A stretch of 52,823 bases of DNA from Enteractinococcus helveticum (lineage in GTDB: Bacteria > Actinomycetota > Actinomycetes > Actinomycetales > Micrococcaceae). The translations under genes were made by a program, and so were the position numbers. The notes under the pieces are model-generated. The model worked only from the letters and a program-made list of their open reading frames with translations. It was not told the DNA's origin and did no database searches. This document shows, piece by piece, positions 16,361-24,578 of this stretch (the first letter of the stretch is position 1; each line of letters opens with the position of its first letter). The stretch covers positions 1 through 52,823 of the forward strand of contig NZ_DYXC01000092.1 of the NCBI RefSeq assembly GCF_020742345.1. The letters are read 5' to 3'.

Positions 16361-17532
16361 CGACACCGCGGTTCTCACGCACAGAAATTGTCAACACTGC
16401 CTCACTAGCAGCAGCTACAGAGACAATTTCCAAACACCACACCATCCATGAGCCCGTGCTCATTATTGGGACAGGTCTGTTGGGGACCTCGATCGGTCTC
16501 GGCTTACGATCGGCCGGCTTACAGGTTTTGCTCACTGATCCGTCACCGTCTGCCCAGGCGGTGGCCGAAGATATCGGTGCTGGCCAAGGGCTGGCCGATG
16601 AAGACCAACCAGGCACCGTAGTTGTCGCAGCACCGCCAGACGTTACAGGTACAGAAGTGATCAAAGCCTTGCGTTGTTGGCCCTCTGCGGTCGTGCTTGA
16701 TATCGCTTCGGTCAAAGGGGCCATTGCTCAGGAGATCGCGGCAGCAGTTGCAGCAGGTGAGCTCACTGCACAGGATGCGCAGCGTTATATCGGTACTCAC
16801 CCGATGGCCGGACGTGAACGGTCAGGCCCAGTAGCAGCTCGTGGCGAGTTATTTACCGCTGCACCATGGGTGCTGTGCCCGACTTCGGAAACACCCCCAC
16901 ACGTCATCGACGTTGCTTCTGATATCGCACGGCTGCTTGGCGCCACCATCTATCACATGACTTCCGAAGAGCATGATGGTGCTGTAGCCCAAATCAGCCA
17001 TTTGCCGCAGATTGCTGCCTCGCTGTTGGCCTCGCGCCTTCAAAACACTTCTGGACAAGCGCTGCAATTGGCCGGTAATGGGCTGCGTGATACGACCCGA
17101 ATCGCTGCATCTGATCCCAGTCTCTGGGTACAGATCTTGACTGCAAATGCTGAACACATCCTGCCAGAACTTCATGGGATGAAAGCTGACCTTGACCGGT
17201 TAATTAACACCCTGAGTGCGCCTAGTGCCTCAGGGGCTCGACTCGACGTCGCTCAACTGATGGACGAAGGAAATCGCGGACAAGCGCGGATTCCTGGCAA
17301 GCATGGTGGGCCTGCTCAAGGATTTGCCCAGGTCACCGTGCTGGTCGACGACAAGCCCGGGGCGATAGTTTCAGCGCTACAAGCTGTGGCCGATGCGGGG
17401 GTGAACGTGGAAGACTTAAGGATGGAACACTCATCTGGTTACCAGGTGGGTATGCTGGAAATCGCTGTGGTTCCCGGTCATAAGAAGCACCTGGTTAACG
17501 CGTTAACCAAACTTGGATGGAAGGTACTGTAA
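16357..17532 (+). CDS. tyrA: Prephenate dehydrogenase with C-terminal ACT domain
   Basis: A 391-residue enzyme of tyrosine synthesis, oxidising prephenate to 4-hydroxyphenylpyruvate. After about 30 variable residues comes the NAD-binding motif VLIIGTGLLGTSIGLGL (about 34-50). THPMAGRERSGP near residue 147 carries the catalytic His. A helical dimerisation domain follows (ISHLPQIAASLLASRL). Residues about 325-391 (VTVLVDDKPGAIVSALQAVADAG) form an ACT domain for feedback control, probably by an aromatic amino acid. Insertion of tyrA between rluB and cmk is usual in Micrococcales; mycobacteria lack it at this position. It overlaps rluB by four bases and cmk by one. Confidence 0.92.
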   Translation: MTTPRFSRTEIVNTASLAAATETISKHHTIHEPVLIIGTGLLGTSIGLGLRSAGLQVLLTDPSPSAQAVAEDIGAGQGLADEDQPGTVVVAAPPDVTGTEVIKALRCWPSAVVLDIASVKGAIAQEIAAAVAAGELTAQDAQRYIGTHPMAGRERSGPVAARGELFTAAPWVLCPTSETPPHVIDVASDIARLLGATIYHMTSEEHDGAVAQISHLPQIAASLLASRLQNTSGQALQLAGNGLRDTTRIAASDPSLWVQILTANAEHILPELHGMKADLDRLINTLSAPSASGARLDVAQLMDEGNRGQARIPGKHGGPAQGFAQVTVLVDDKPGAIVSALQAVADAGVNVEDLRMEHSSGYQVGMLEIAVVPGHKKHLVNALTKLGWKVL

Positions 17533-18233
17533 TGTCTGCACAATCACGGCTCGTCATCGCCATAGATGGTCCTTCAGGCACTGGCAAGTCCACTGTGGCC
17601 CGCTGGGTGGCTCAAGACTTGAAACTCAGTTATCTGGACACCGGTGCAAACTATCGCGCCGCAACGCTGTGGTGCATGCGAAATGGTTTGGATCTCACCC
17701 AGCCGGAGACCGTGGACACCCAGCAGATTACCGAACTGATCACCACCATGCCACTGGCTCAGGACCTCAATCCGAATAATATTTCGGTGGTCCTAGACGG
17801 ACAGGATATTACTGAAGCCATTCGCTCCGATGAAGTTACTGCCAACGTGTCAGCCCTTTCGACACGCCCACAGGTGCGAGAATTGTTGGTTAAACTGCAA
17901 CAACAAGCCATTGAATCACGGCCACGTATTGTCGTGGAAGGCCGCGATATCACCACGGTGGTGGCCCCCGACGCTGATGCTCGCATTTTGCTGACAGCCT
18001 CACCGGAAGTACGCATGGCGCGACGTCGTCAACAACTTCGTGAGACTGATCAAGACCCAACCAATGTTGAATCTGATGTTATGGTCCGGGACGCCAAAGA
18101 CTCCGCCCTCGTGGACTTCATGACCCCAGCTGAGGGTGTTGCTGAAATCGATTCAACGAATCTTTCCCTTGAAGACACCGTGACCGTCGTCCTGGCTGAA
18201 ATACAACGCCAAGTCAACGCCAAACAACCTTAA
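17532..18233 (+). CDS. cmk: Cytidylate kinase
   Basis: A 233-residue nucleotide kinase phosphorylating CMP and dCMP. The P-loop is AIDGPSGTGKSTVARWVA (residues about 10-27), YLDTGANYRAATLW matches the substrate region although the usual Tyr-Arg-Ala-X-Thr order is slightly changed (NYRAAT in place of MYRAVT), and VVEGRDITTVVAPDADARILLTA is the conserved CMP-binding part. I chose the ATG at 17532, whose A is also the last base of the tyrA stop, with GGAAGG upstream; an in-frame ATG at 17517 lies inside tyrA. It is followed closely by der. Confidence 0.93.
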   Translation: MSAQSRLVIAIDGPSGTGKSTVARWVAQDLKLSYLDTGANYRAATLWCMRNGLDLTQPETVDTQQITELITTMPLAQDLNPNNISVVLDGQDITEAIRSDEVTANVSALSTRPQVRELLVKLQQQAIESRPRIVVEGRDITTVVAPDADARILLTASPEVRMARRRQQLRETDQDPTNVESDVMVRDAKDSALVDFMTPAEGVAEIDSTNLSLEDTVTVVLAEIQRQVNAKQP

Positions 18234-18242
18234 GAAAGCGTA

Positions 18243-19751
18243 ATGACAGAAGAAGAATACATTCCATCTGGTGCTGACACGGTCGATGAAGACCTCGCGC
18301 AGATGACTGATGAAGAACATCACGCCCGCACTCAAGCTTATTTGGCCGGCTTACAACAATACGAACTTGAAGACGACGACCAACAGATCCTGGAAGGTTT
18401 TGAAGAAGCAGCAAGCTTTGAACAACTGGACTTTGTGCCACCCGTCGTGGCCGTTGTTGGACGACCCAATGTTGGAAAATCAACACTAGTCAACCGGATC
18501 ATTGGCCGTCGCCAAGCTGTAGTCGAGGACGTCCCGGGTGTCACCCGTGACCGAGTCTTCTATGAAGCTGAGTGGAATGGGCGTCCATTCACCGTCGCTG
18601 ATACTGGTGGCTGGGAATATGGTGTCAAGGGCTTGGCCGGCAAAGTCGCGGAACAAGCCGAGCGCGCCGTACAACGAGCCGATGCTGTGCTGTTTGTGGT
18701 CGATGCTACCGTGGGGATCACCGCTACCGACGAAGCCATTGTCACTATGCTCAGAAAAGCGAATAAACCAATCACCTTAGTGGCCAACAAAGTTGATGGG
18801 CAATCGCATGAGGCTGACGCCGCGATGCTATGGGGTCTGGGTTTTGGTTACCCGTGGCCGGTGTCCGCACTCCATGGACGCGGCACCGCAGACCTCTTGG
18901 ATGCATTGCTGGAAGATCTACCCGAAGAATCAGCGCATAAAGACGTGCTGACCGCCCAAGGACCGCGCCGCGTGGCGCTGGTTGGACGACCAAATGTAGG
19001 CAAGTCGTCACTGCTCAATAATCTGGCAGGTAGCGCTCGAGCAGTCGTCGACGATACCGCGGGGACCACCCGTGATCCAGTCGATGAGCTCATTGAGCTT
19101 GACGGTGACATCTGGGAGTTCATTGACACCGCTGGAATCCGACGTCGTCAACATATGGCTTCTGGATCCGACTACTATGCATCCCTTCGGACCCGTGCAG
19201 CCCTGGAACGCGCTGAGGTTGCAGTAGTCCTACTGGAAGCGTCCCAACCGCTGAGCGAACAGGACGTCCGTATTATTCAAATCGTGTTGGATACCGGCCG
19301 TGCGCTGGTCTTAGCCTTCAACAAGTGGGACCTGCTTGATGAGGACCGTCGGTTGGATCTGGAACGAGAAATCGATTTAGACCTGCAACACGTCTCCTGG
19401 GCGCCACGCATTAATATTTCAGCTAAAACAGGTTGGCACAAAAACCGATTGGTGCCTGCGTTGGAGACCGCGCTGGAATCCTGGGAAACTCGTATCCCGA
19501 CCGGCAAGCTCAACTCGTTTATCGGCGAGTTGGTAGCGGCTCACCCGCACCCGGTACGGGGTGGCAAACAACCCCGAATTTTGTTTGCCACGCAATCATC
19601 GACCAGACCGCCCAAATTCGTACTGTTTACCACAGGCTTTTTGGACCCTGGCTACCGACGATTTATCATCAATCGTCTACGACAGTACTTCGGGTTTGAA
19701 GGATCGCCTATCGAACTGACGATGCGTGTACGCGAACGTCGGAAACGCTAG
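18243..19751 (+). CDS. der: Der (EngA), double GTPase for 50S ribosome assembly
   Basis: A 502-residue essential GTPase with two G domains in tandem. An acidic N-terminal extension of about 65 residues precedes G domain 1 (GRPNVGKSTLVNR near residue 73, DTGGWEYG, NKVDG). G domain 2 starts near residue 245 (GRPNVGKSSLLNN, DTAGIRRR, NKWDLLDED). A KH-like domain with the ending RPPKFVLFTTGF and RQYFGFEGSPI closes the protein. It acts in late assembly of the large ribosomal subunit. The acidic extension is common in actinobacterial forms. It is the last gene of the conserved block. Confidence 0.96.
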   Translation: MTEEEYIPSGADTVDEDLAQMTDEEHHARTQAYLAGLQQYELEDDDQQILEGFEEAASFEQLDFVPPVVAVVGRPNVGKSTLVNRIIGRRQAVVEDVPGVTRDRVFYEAEWNGRPFTVADTGGWEYGVKGLAGKVAEQAERAVQRADAVLFVVDATVGITATDEAIVTMLRKANKPITLVANKVDGQSHEADAAMLWGLGFGYPWPVSALHGRGTADLLDALLEDLPEESAHKDVLTAQGPRRVALVGRPNVGKSSLLNNLAGSARAVVDDTAGTTRDPVDELIELDGDIWEFIDTAGIRRRQHMASGSDYYASLRTRAALERAEVAVVLLEASQPLSEQDVRIIQIVLDTGRALVLAFNKWDLLDEDRRLDLEREIDLDLQHVSWAPRINISAKTGWHKNRLVPALETALESWETRIPTGKLNSFIGELVAAHPHPVRGGKQPRILFATQSSTRPPKFVLFTTGFLDPGYRRFIINRLRQYFGFEGSPIELTMRVRERRKR

Positions 19752-20340
19752 ATTGATGAGATTGGAATGCCGTAGACGACCTCCTCAAGAGTGCGCGTTG
19801 GCGGCATAACCAATTGGCCGCCTGCACCCCGAAAGCACAGCGTTGCCCTGATTCACTTCGGCTCCGGCTGCAGGTTATCACGCTAGCACCGGCTTGCAGC
19901 GATCTACCCGCGGCCAGGATCTTATCAATGAGTAACACAGGTACTTCTAGCGTTGCGTCGTAGGACCTCACCGGTTTCGCCAGTGTCGAGGCTCGCTTGC
20001 AAGGGTAACCCCCGCTTCTCAAAGCATGCGACGACAACGAAACTGCCGTGTGCCTGAAAGAGCGGTTCTGGTGCGACAGACTCCATTGCTCCATTATGAG
20101 CAAGCACGGGGATGATGTTTGGAATCGAAAAGCTCACCTGATGATAATCGCAATGGGCCTGAAGGGGAAACGCACATGGGCGACAGGGTTTATTTGTGAA
20201 AGAAAGACAAATCGATTTTCAATCCTAGGACCAGTTTTCGAAATCATCGGCATCCACTGAAGTACACAAATTCGGAGATTCTTTGGACATGGTGTAGAGT
20301 ATCCCGAGTATCCTAGCTACTGAATACATCAGTGCAAGAT
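19752..20340. other. Gene-free synteny junction, possible decayed coding sequence on the minus strand
   Basis: About 590 bases between der and tRNA-Pro. On the minus strand a GTG frame at 20137-19925 (begins MSFSIPNIIPVLAHNG) and a second frame at 20103-19708 (contains LEVPVLLIDKILAAGRSLQAG) overlap and together look like one frameshifted protein remnant. Neither frame is recognised. The second ends inside der, so it is not intact. The der block and the garA block are far apart in mycobacteria, so this is a rearrangement joint. Confidence 0.4.
19925..20137 (-). pseudogene. Candidate pseudogene fragment, family not recognised
   Basis: A GTG-started 70-residue frame with ordinary codon use that ends at a stop where a second minus-strand frame (through about 19830) continues with plausible protein sequence. 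The first part reads MSFSIPNIIPVLAHNGAMES and the second contains VPVLLIDKILAAGRSLQAG. The pattern suggests a frameshifted gene. I cannot name the family. A chance ORF is a fair alternative. Confidence 0.25.
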
Positions 20341-20414
20341 CGGGCTGTGGCGCAGCTTGGTAGCGCACATCTCTGGGGGAGATGGGGTCGCAGGTTCAAA
20401 TCCTGTCAGCCCGA
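20341..20414 (+). tRNA. tRNA-Pro (anticodon GGG)
   Basis: A 74-base cloverleaf: acceptor CGGGCTG pairs with CAGCCCG, the D arm is GCGC-AGCTTGGTA-GCGC, the anticodon stem is CATCT/AGATG with loop CTGGGGG giving anticodon GGG, and the T arm is GCAGG-TTCAAAT-CCTGT. The discriminator base is A and CCA is not encoded. It stands alone and is followed by its own terminator. Confidence 0.96.
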
Positions 20415-20420
20415 CGAGAT

Positions 20421-20456
20421 CATCCTTGGTTTAGCACTAAACCAAGGATGTTTTAG
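20421..20456 (+). terminator. Terminator of tRNA-Pro
   Basis: A perfect 13-base inverted repeat (20421-20433 with 20438-20450), a GCAC loop and a following TTTT run, six bases after the tRNA. Confidence 0.9.
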
Positions 20457-20706
20457 TCTTGGCCTCTCGGCACATACTCGAGGAGGTCCAGCAGGTCGGA
20501 GTCGTAATATTTGCTCCAAAATGTCTGGGATTTTACTGTCAGCATACTTTGGCCAAAAAACCCAGATGACAGGCTGTTTTATCTGAGGTTTCCCAGCTTC
20601 AACAAGTGAATTAGCTGAATCTATCGGCTAAACTTAGGTGGCCAGGGTGGCAGTCTGAACCGTCGAGCCACCCACGATGAATTTGTACAACAAGGAGCGT
20701 TCAAGC

Positions 20707-21159
20707 ATGACAAAAGATAACCCCGTTCCTGGTAACTCAGAAGACCCGTCTGAGGTAGAATCAACGACCGTTGGGTTGCCCAAGCTTGAACCGTTAAGAA
20801 ACCTGCCGCTTGACGCTGAAGAACGCTCAGCAGTAGAAGCCTTGCCGGTAGGATCTGCACTCTTGGTTGCACATGAAGGTCCCAACCGTGGGGCTCGTTT
20901 TTTGCTGGATCAGGACAAGGTCACAGTCGGTCGTCATCCCGACGCCGACATCTTCCTTGATGATGTGACTGTCTCTCGTCAGCATGCCCTATTCGAAAGG
21001 GAAGCCGGCGGCTATCGCGTTATCGATACCGGATCACTCAACGGCACCTACATCAACAACGATCGGGTCGATGCCTTACTCCTTCGCACGGGCATGGAGT
21101 TGCAGATTGGCAAGTTCCGGTTGTCCTATTATGCAGGAACCCAGCAACCTACCAAGTAG
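20707..21159 (+). CDS. garA: GarA/OdhI-type FHA-domain regulator
   Basis: A 150-residue signalling protein. Residues about 75-140 are a forkhead-associated domain with the phosphothreonine-binding core VGRHPDADIFLDDVTVSRQHA (key Arg, Ser and His present) and GSLNGTYINNDRV. In M. tuberculosis and Corynebacterium the homologue binds and inhibits 2-oxoglutarate dehydrogenase and controls glutamate metabolism; phosphorylation of an N-terminal ETT motif makes the FHA domain bind its own tail and switches inhibition off. Here the tail has STTV near residue 20 but lacks the usual SVF residues after it. ATG at 20707 is chosen because AAGGAG lies eight bases upstream. gcvH, which precedes garA in mycobacteria, is absent. 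Confidence 0.9.
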   Translation: MTKDNPVPGNSEDPSEVESTTVGLPKLEPLRNLPLDAEERSAVEALPVGSALLVAHEGPNRGARFLLDQDKVTVGRHPDADIFLDDVTVSRQHALFEREAGGYRVIDTGSLNGTYINNDRVDALLLRTGMELQIGKFRLSYYAGTQQPTK

Positions 21160-21240
21160 CCGTTTGATGCTTTCGTCGACGGTCAGATGCCGGCGACAAC
21201 TTGTATCTGATCTTACGTTGTTGAAAAAGGTTTCAAGATA

Positions 21241-21990
21241 TTGGCTGCTTCCCATAAACCCCGTAGTTCTTCGCCCGCGACTTCAAAGCGTTCGCAGGCA
21301 TTGATGAGTATCGGCGAAGTTTTAGAACACATCAATGCTGAGTTCCCGGAAGTCCGTGCCTCAAAAGTACGTTTCTTAGAGGAACGTGGATTAATTACCC
21401 CTGCTCGTACAGCAGCAGGATACCGAAAATATACGCAGGCTGACGTAGACCGGTTACGTTTCATTTTGGCACTCCAGCGTGATCAATTTTTGCCGCTTAA
21501 AGTTATCAAAGACTACCTTGACGCCATTGACGCCGGGAAGCGCCCTGAATCGTTACCCGGTGGATTACGGCTTGAACCTCGGTCTGTGTCTCAACAACTT
21601 GCCCACGAAATCAGTGGCCATATTCGGCCTATGACTCGGGCGGAGCTTCAGGGCATTTGTGGGGCTTCTGACGAGTTAATGAAAACACTCGAATCATACC
21701 GTTTGATTTGGCCTGATGAGACCGGGCGGTATAACGATCACAGTCTCAAAGTGGCTCGAGCTGCGGTGACCTTGGCAGAGTTTGGCTTTGAACCACGGCA
21801 CTTGCGGCCCTTTCGTATCGCGGTCGATCGTGAGCTGGGAATGGTACAACAGGCCACCTCAGGGCTAGGGCAGCACGACGGTGGTGTTTCAATGGAACGC
21901 GCACAGGAAGCAGCACGAGAGATCACCCAAGCATGCCTGCGCTTGCATGCAGGGGTTGTGAGTGCTGAAATTGCAGATATGGACGACTAG
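21241..21990 (+). CDS. MerR-family transcriptional regulator (Rv1828-like)
   Basis: A 249-residue DNA-binding protein. SIGEVLEHINAEFPEVRASKVRFLEERGL (starting near residue 22) followed by GYRKYTQADVDRLRFIL is a MerR winged helix with the unusual insertion seen in the mycobacterial Rv1828 group. The C-terminal half is a helical effector domain without the cysteines typical of metal sensors. The start is TTG at 21241 with AAAGG about ten bases upstream; ATG at 21304 is an alternative but would remove the N-terminal arm. It lies directly downstream of garA, as in mycobacteria, 81 bases apart. The ligand is unknown. Confidence 0.85.
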   Translation: MAASHKPRSSSPATSKRSQALMSIGEVLEHINAEFPEVRASKVRFLEERGLITPARTAAGYRKYTQADVDRLRFILALQRDQFLPLKVIKDYLDAIDAGKRPESLPGGLRLEPRSVSQQLAHEISGHIRPMTRAELQGICGASDELMKTLESYRLIWPDETGRYNDHSLKVARAAVTLAEFGFEPRHLRPFRIAVDRELGMVQQATSGLGQHDGGVSMERAQEAAREITQACLRLHAGVVSAEIADMDD

Positions 21991-22032
21991 CCGCAGCTAG
22001 CGTTGGTCACCACAACGAAAAGGAGCTTCACC

Positions 22033-22659
22033 ATGGCCGACATTGTACTGAAGGTCCTTGAAATTAGGATCGTACTTCCGGGGAACCAACCGATCCTTTT
22101 GCTCTTGCACCAACAAAGTCAACGTTTGCTCCGTCTGTGGATCGGACCGTCCGAGGGGACAGCTATCGGTCTTGCCCAGCAGGGGATCGACACGCCTCGA
22201 CCGACCACACATCAATTGCTTGTAGATGCTCTACGGCAAGCCGGTGACCCACTGCAAGCTGTACGCATTTCTAAAGTTGACGAAGAAGTGTTCTATGCAG
22301 AACTTATTTTGACCTCTGGGACGACGGTGGACTCACGCGCCTCGGACGCCGTGGCATCTGCATTGTTTGCTGGTGTGCCGGTTTATGCGACCGACACCGT
22401 ATTAGACTCGGCAGGCATTGATTTAACCGAAGGTGAGATCGCAGCAGAGCTCAATATCGAGCAACCCGAAATCGAGCCCGAGATTACGGAAGAAAGCGTG
22501 GATGAATTTCGCGAGTTCCTCAAAGACCTGAACCCTGAGGATTTCCTCACACCAGAAGAAACTGCTAAAGAAGAACCACCCAATACATCGACGGCCAATG
22601 ACGACGAGGACGAAAACGGCGATAACGATGGTAACGGTGCTGAGGATACCGAAAAATAG
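22033..22659 (+). CDS. DUF151 bifunctional-nuclease family protein (Rv1829-like)
   Basis: A 208-residue protein. Residues 1 to about 140 form the DUF151/bifunctional nuclease domain (LLLHQQSQRLLRLWIGPSEGTAIGLAQQGI, of which IGPSEGTAIGLA is diagnostic, and RPTTHQLLVDAL, DSRASDAVASAL). Members have been reported to have DNase and RNase activity. The last 65 residues are very acidic, with DDEDENGDNDGNG near the end, and probably disordered. The ATG at 22033 follows AAGGAG by eight bases; an upstream TTG at 22003 is less likely. It sits between the two MerR genes in the conserved garA-merR-DUF151-merR order. Confidence 0.87.
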   Translation: MADIVLKVLEIRIVLPGNQPILLLLHQQSQRLLRLWIGPSEGTAIGLAQQGIDTPRPTTHQLLVDALRQAGDPLQAVRISKVDEEVFYAELILTSGTTVDSRASDAVASALFAGVPVYATDTVLDSAGIDLTEGEIAAELNIEQPEIEPEITEESVDEFREFLKDLNPEDFLTPEETAKEEPPNTSTANDDEDENGDNDGNGAEDTEK

Positions 22660-22692
22660 TTCCGACACGACTAACGTTTTTCTCTCCGGTCT

Positions 22693-22721
22693 TTGACCAG
22701 GGCTGATTCTCAGAATAGCGT
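22693..22721 (+). promoter_or_regulatory. Candidate promoter of the second MerR gene
   Basis: TTGACC (22693-22698), a 17-base spacer and TAGCGT (22716-22721) make a reasonable housekeeping promoter in the gap after the DUF151 gene, about 120 bases before the GTG of the second MerR gene. Confidence 0.45.
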
Positions 22722-22844
22722 GGGATACTATACGTTCCATTGCATAATGTGAGACCATTAACCAGTAATCGCAGATGATGTCGGTTCCACGTGAGTCTTA
22801 CGAAATCTTCCCCGTGTGGAACAGAACAGCAGGAGGAAACCCTA

Positions 22845-23435
22845 GTGTCTCACACAAGTGATTCAGGGCATCGCCAGAGTCTCGATGCTGGCAATCAGGG
22901 TGTGTTGTTTAACGACGATGCGCCGTGGCTAGACAATGAGTGCGGCTACCGCGGTCCAACCGCATCGAAAGCAGCCGGTATCACATACCGACAGTTAGAT
23001 TATTGGGCACGTACCGGTTTGGTCGTTCCGTCGCTTCGTGGTGCAGAAGGTTCTGGAACCCAGCGACTGTATTCGTTCCGTGACGTACTCGTGCTCAAAG
23101 TCGTCAAGAGACTCCTCGATACCGGAGTCTCGTTGCAACAGATTCGCACGGCGGTCGATCATCTCCGCGAACGCGGGGTTGAAGATCTTGCTCAAATCAC
23201 TTTAATGTCCGATGGGGCGTCCGTATATGAATGCACCTCAGCTGACGAAGTCATTGACCTGGTTCAAGGCGGTCAAGGTGTCTATGGTATTGCTGTAGGT
23301 CGGGTATGGCGTGAAGTCGAAGGGACACTAGCTGAACTTCCAGCAGTGCGCCTGGCCGACTTTCAGTCCGATGCTGATTTTCCTGGTGATGAGCTCGCTG
23401 CCCGACGTGCTACTCGCCGAAAAACCGCTTCCTAG
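22845..23435 (+). CDS. MerR-family transcriptional regulator (Rv1830-like)
   Basis: A 196-residue regulator. After about 35 residues, GYRGPTASKAAGITYRQLDYWARTGLVVPS is a MerR helix-turn-helix (core AAGITYRQLDYWARTGL), with YSFRDVLVLKVVKRLLDTGVSLQQIR as the second helical part. The C-terminal 90 residues may bind a partner or ligand. The mycobacterial homologue has been linked to growth and cell-division control. The start is GTG at 22845 with AGGAGG eight bases upstream; an earlier in-frame GTG at 22791 has no site. A strong terminator follows. Confidence 0.86.
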   Translation: MSHTSDSGHRQSLDAGNQGVLFNDDAPWLDNECGYRGPTASKAAGITYRQLDYWARTGLVVPSLRGAEGSGTQRLYSFRDVLVLKVVKRLLDTGVSLQQIRTAVDHLRERGVEDLAQITLMSDGASVYECTSADEVIDLVQGGQGVYGIAVGRVWREVEGTLAELPAVRLADFQSDADFPGDELAARRATRRKTAS

Positions 23436-23465
23436 CAGGTCGTTACGTTCCTTTGAAGCTCAATC

Positions 23466-23499
23466 AAAACCCGGTTATGTATACATAACCGGGTTTTTG
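23466..23499. terminator. Strong palindromic terminator between convergent genes
   Basis: A continuous perfect palindrome (AAACCCGGTTATGTA and its complement, 23467-23496) flanked by A and T runs on both sides can end transcription of the MerR gene rightward and of the ParA-like gene leftward. Confidence 0.9.
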
Positions 23500-23531
23500 C
23501 TCTTACACACGTTGAGGAAACACGTTCAAAA

Positions 23532-24356
23532 TTACCCGTGCAGGGCTCTTCGAGAAGAAACTTGTGGTTGGTGGAGCTGCTGAAGCAACCGATCGAATGT
23601 GCGCGCGGCGGTTGAGGCCGTATCGCCAGGCCAAGCGTGAACCGGCCACGCAGCACCTTGGATTTGCTGCCAATTTGAACTCTCTGGAACCTGGATGTCT
23701 AACATCCGCTTGCCGAACATCCGACGCATTTCAGCAAGGCGGTATTTATGTTCGGTCGAAGCTGCACGCACTCGGTTAACGACCAGTACGGAGTTCCTCA
23801 GTTTTGGTGCGTATTCCCGTTGGAATAGATCCAGGGCCCGGAAGGTGCGCTCGGTGCCGGCAACGGAAAATAAACTCGGCTCTGCCACCAGTAATACATC
23901 GGTTGAAGCTGCCCACGCCATACGCGTGACACCATTGAGCGCAGGAGGGCAATCGATCAAGACCAGGTCATAACCCTGCGTTTGATCTAATAATGTCATA
24001 AGGCGATTAATTTCACGACGGCGCGTCGTCACTTTTTCAAATAAAGACGTTTTGGCCGAACCACGAATGACATCGAGCACGCCCGATTCAGTACCATTAC
24101 GGTGGTTCGTTTGTATCCATCCAGACGTAACGGCGTGTTCGTGCAGCCGAAATTGTTTAGGCTTACGCAGCATCGTGCCAATCTCGGTACTCATATCATC
24201 ATGTTTGATACCAAGGCCGGTGGTCGTATCGGCGTGCGGGTCGAGGTCGATGACTAGGGTCGAGACGCCAGCTGCCCAAGCCGCAGATGCCAAACCAAGG
24301 GTTATGGAAGTTTTGCCAACGCCGCCCTTGAGGCTGGAAATAGAGATAACCTGCAC
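23532..24356 (-). CDS. Orphan ParA/MinD-family ATPase
   Basis: A 274-residue P-loop ATPase of the ParA/MinD group: deviant Walker A SLKGGVGKTSITLGLA near residues 8-23, LVIDLDPHADTTTGLG, and LVLIDCPPALNGVTRMAWAA. A MinD-type amphipathic C-terminal helix is not obvious; the end is Ser/Ala rich (ARTFDRLLQQLHQPQ). It has no ParB next to it and is distinct from the ParA at 13202. Family members position chromosomes, plasmids or protein complexes. It is monocistronic, starts with GTG after AAGG, and is divergent from pyruvate carboxylase. The cargo is unknown. Confidence 0.85.
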   Translation of the reverse strand: MQVISISSLKGGVGKTSITLGLASAAWAAGVSTLVIDLDPHADTTTGLGIKHDDMSTEIGTMLRKPKQFRLHEHAVTSGWIQTNHRNGTESGVLDVIRGSAKTSLFEKVTTRRREINRLMTLLDQTQGYDLVLIDCPPALNGVTRMAWAASTDVLLVAEPSLFSVAGTERTFRALDLFQREYAPKLRNSVLVVNRVRAASTEHKYRLAEMRRMFGKRMLDIQVPESSNWQQIQGAAWPVHAWPGDTASTAARTFDRLLQQLHQPQVSSRRALHG

Positions 24357-24369
24357 TACGATTGCACCT

Positions 24370-24396
24370 TATTTATTAAATAGACGTTTTGGTCAA
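24370..24396 (-). promoter_or_regulatory. Candidate promoter of the orphan ParA gene
   Basis: On the minus strand TTGACC (24396-24391) is followed after 15 bases by TAAATA (24375-24370) in an AT-rich stretch directly before the gene. The spacer is short, so the exact -10 is uncertain. Confidence 0.4.
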
Positions 24397-24457
24397 TACC
24401 ATATTCTAACAAGCCGGACGAGAACTTCTGGGACTGTCCCTTTTGGGTACTTATTGT

Positions 24458-24485
24458 TTGCAATGACCAAGAACGTGGGTAGTAT
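24458..24485 (+). promoter_or_regulatory. Candidate promoter of pyruvate carboxylase
   Basis: TTGCAA (24458-24463), a 16-base spacer and TAGTAT (24480-24485) precede pyc by about 90 bases. It is divergent from the ParA promoter. Confidence 0.4.
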
Positions 24486-24578
24486 CGCCTATGTTCAATG
24501 TATACAGGACCGGTATCTTTGAACGTCCCTGAGAGTCTGTCATTACTCGTGACAGCACTAACACACACTGGAGGAACC

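Noticed and set aside
19925..20137. Faint resemblance of PVLAHNGAMESV to the start of asparaginase II proteins
   Set aside because: The similarity covers about ten residues and does not continue, so I did not assign that family.
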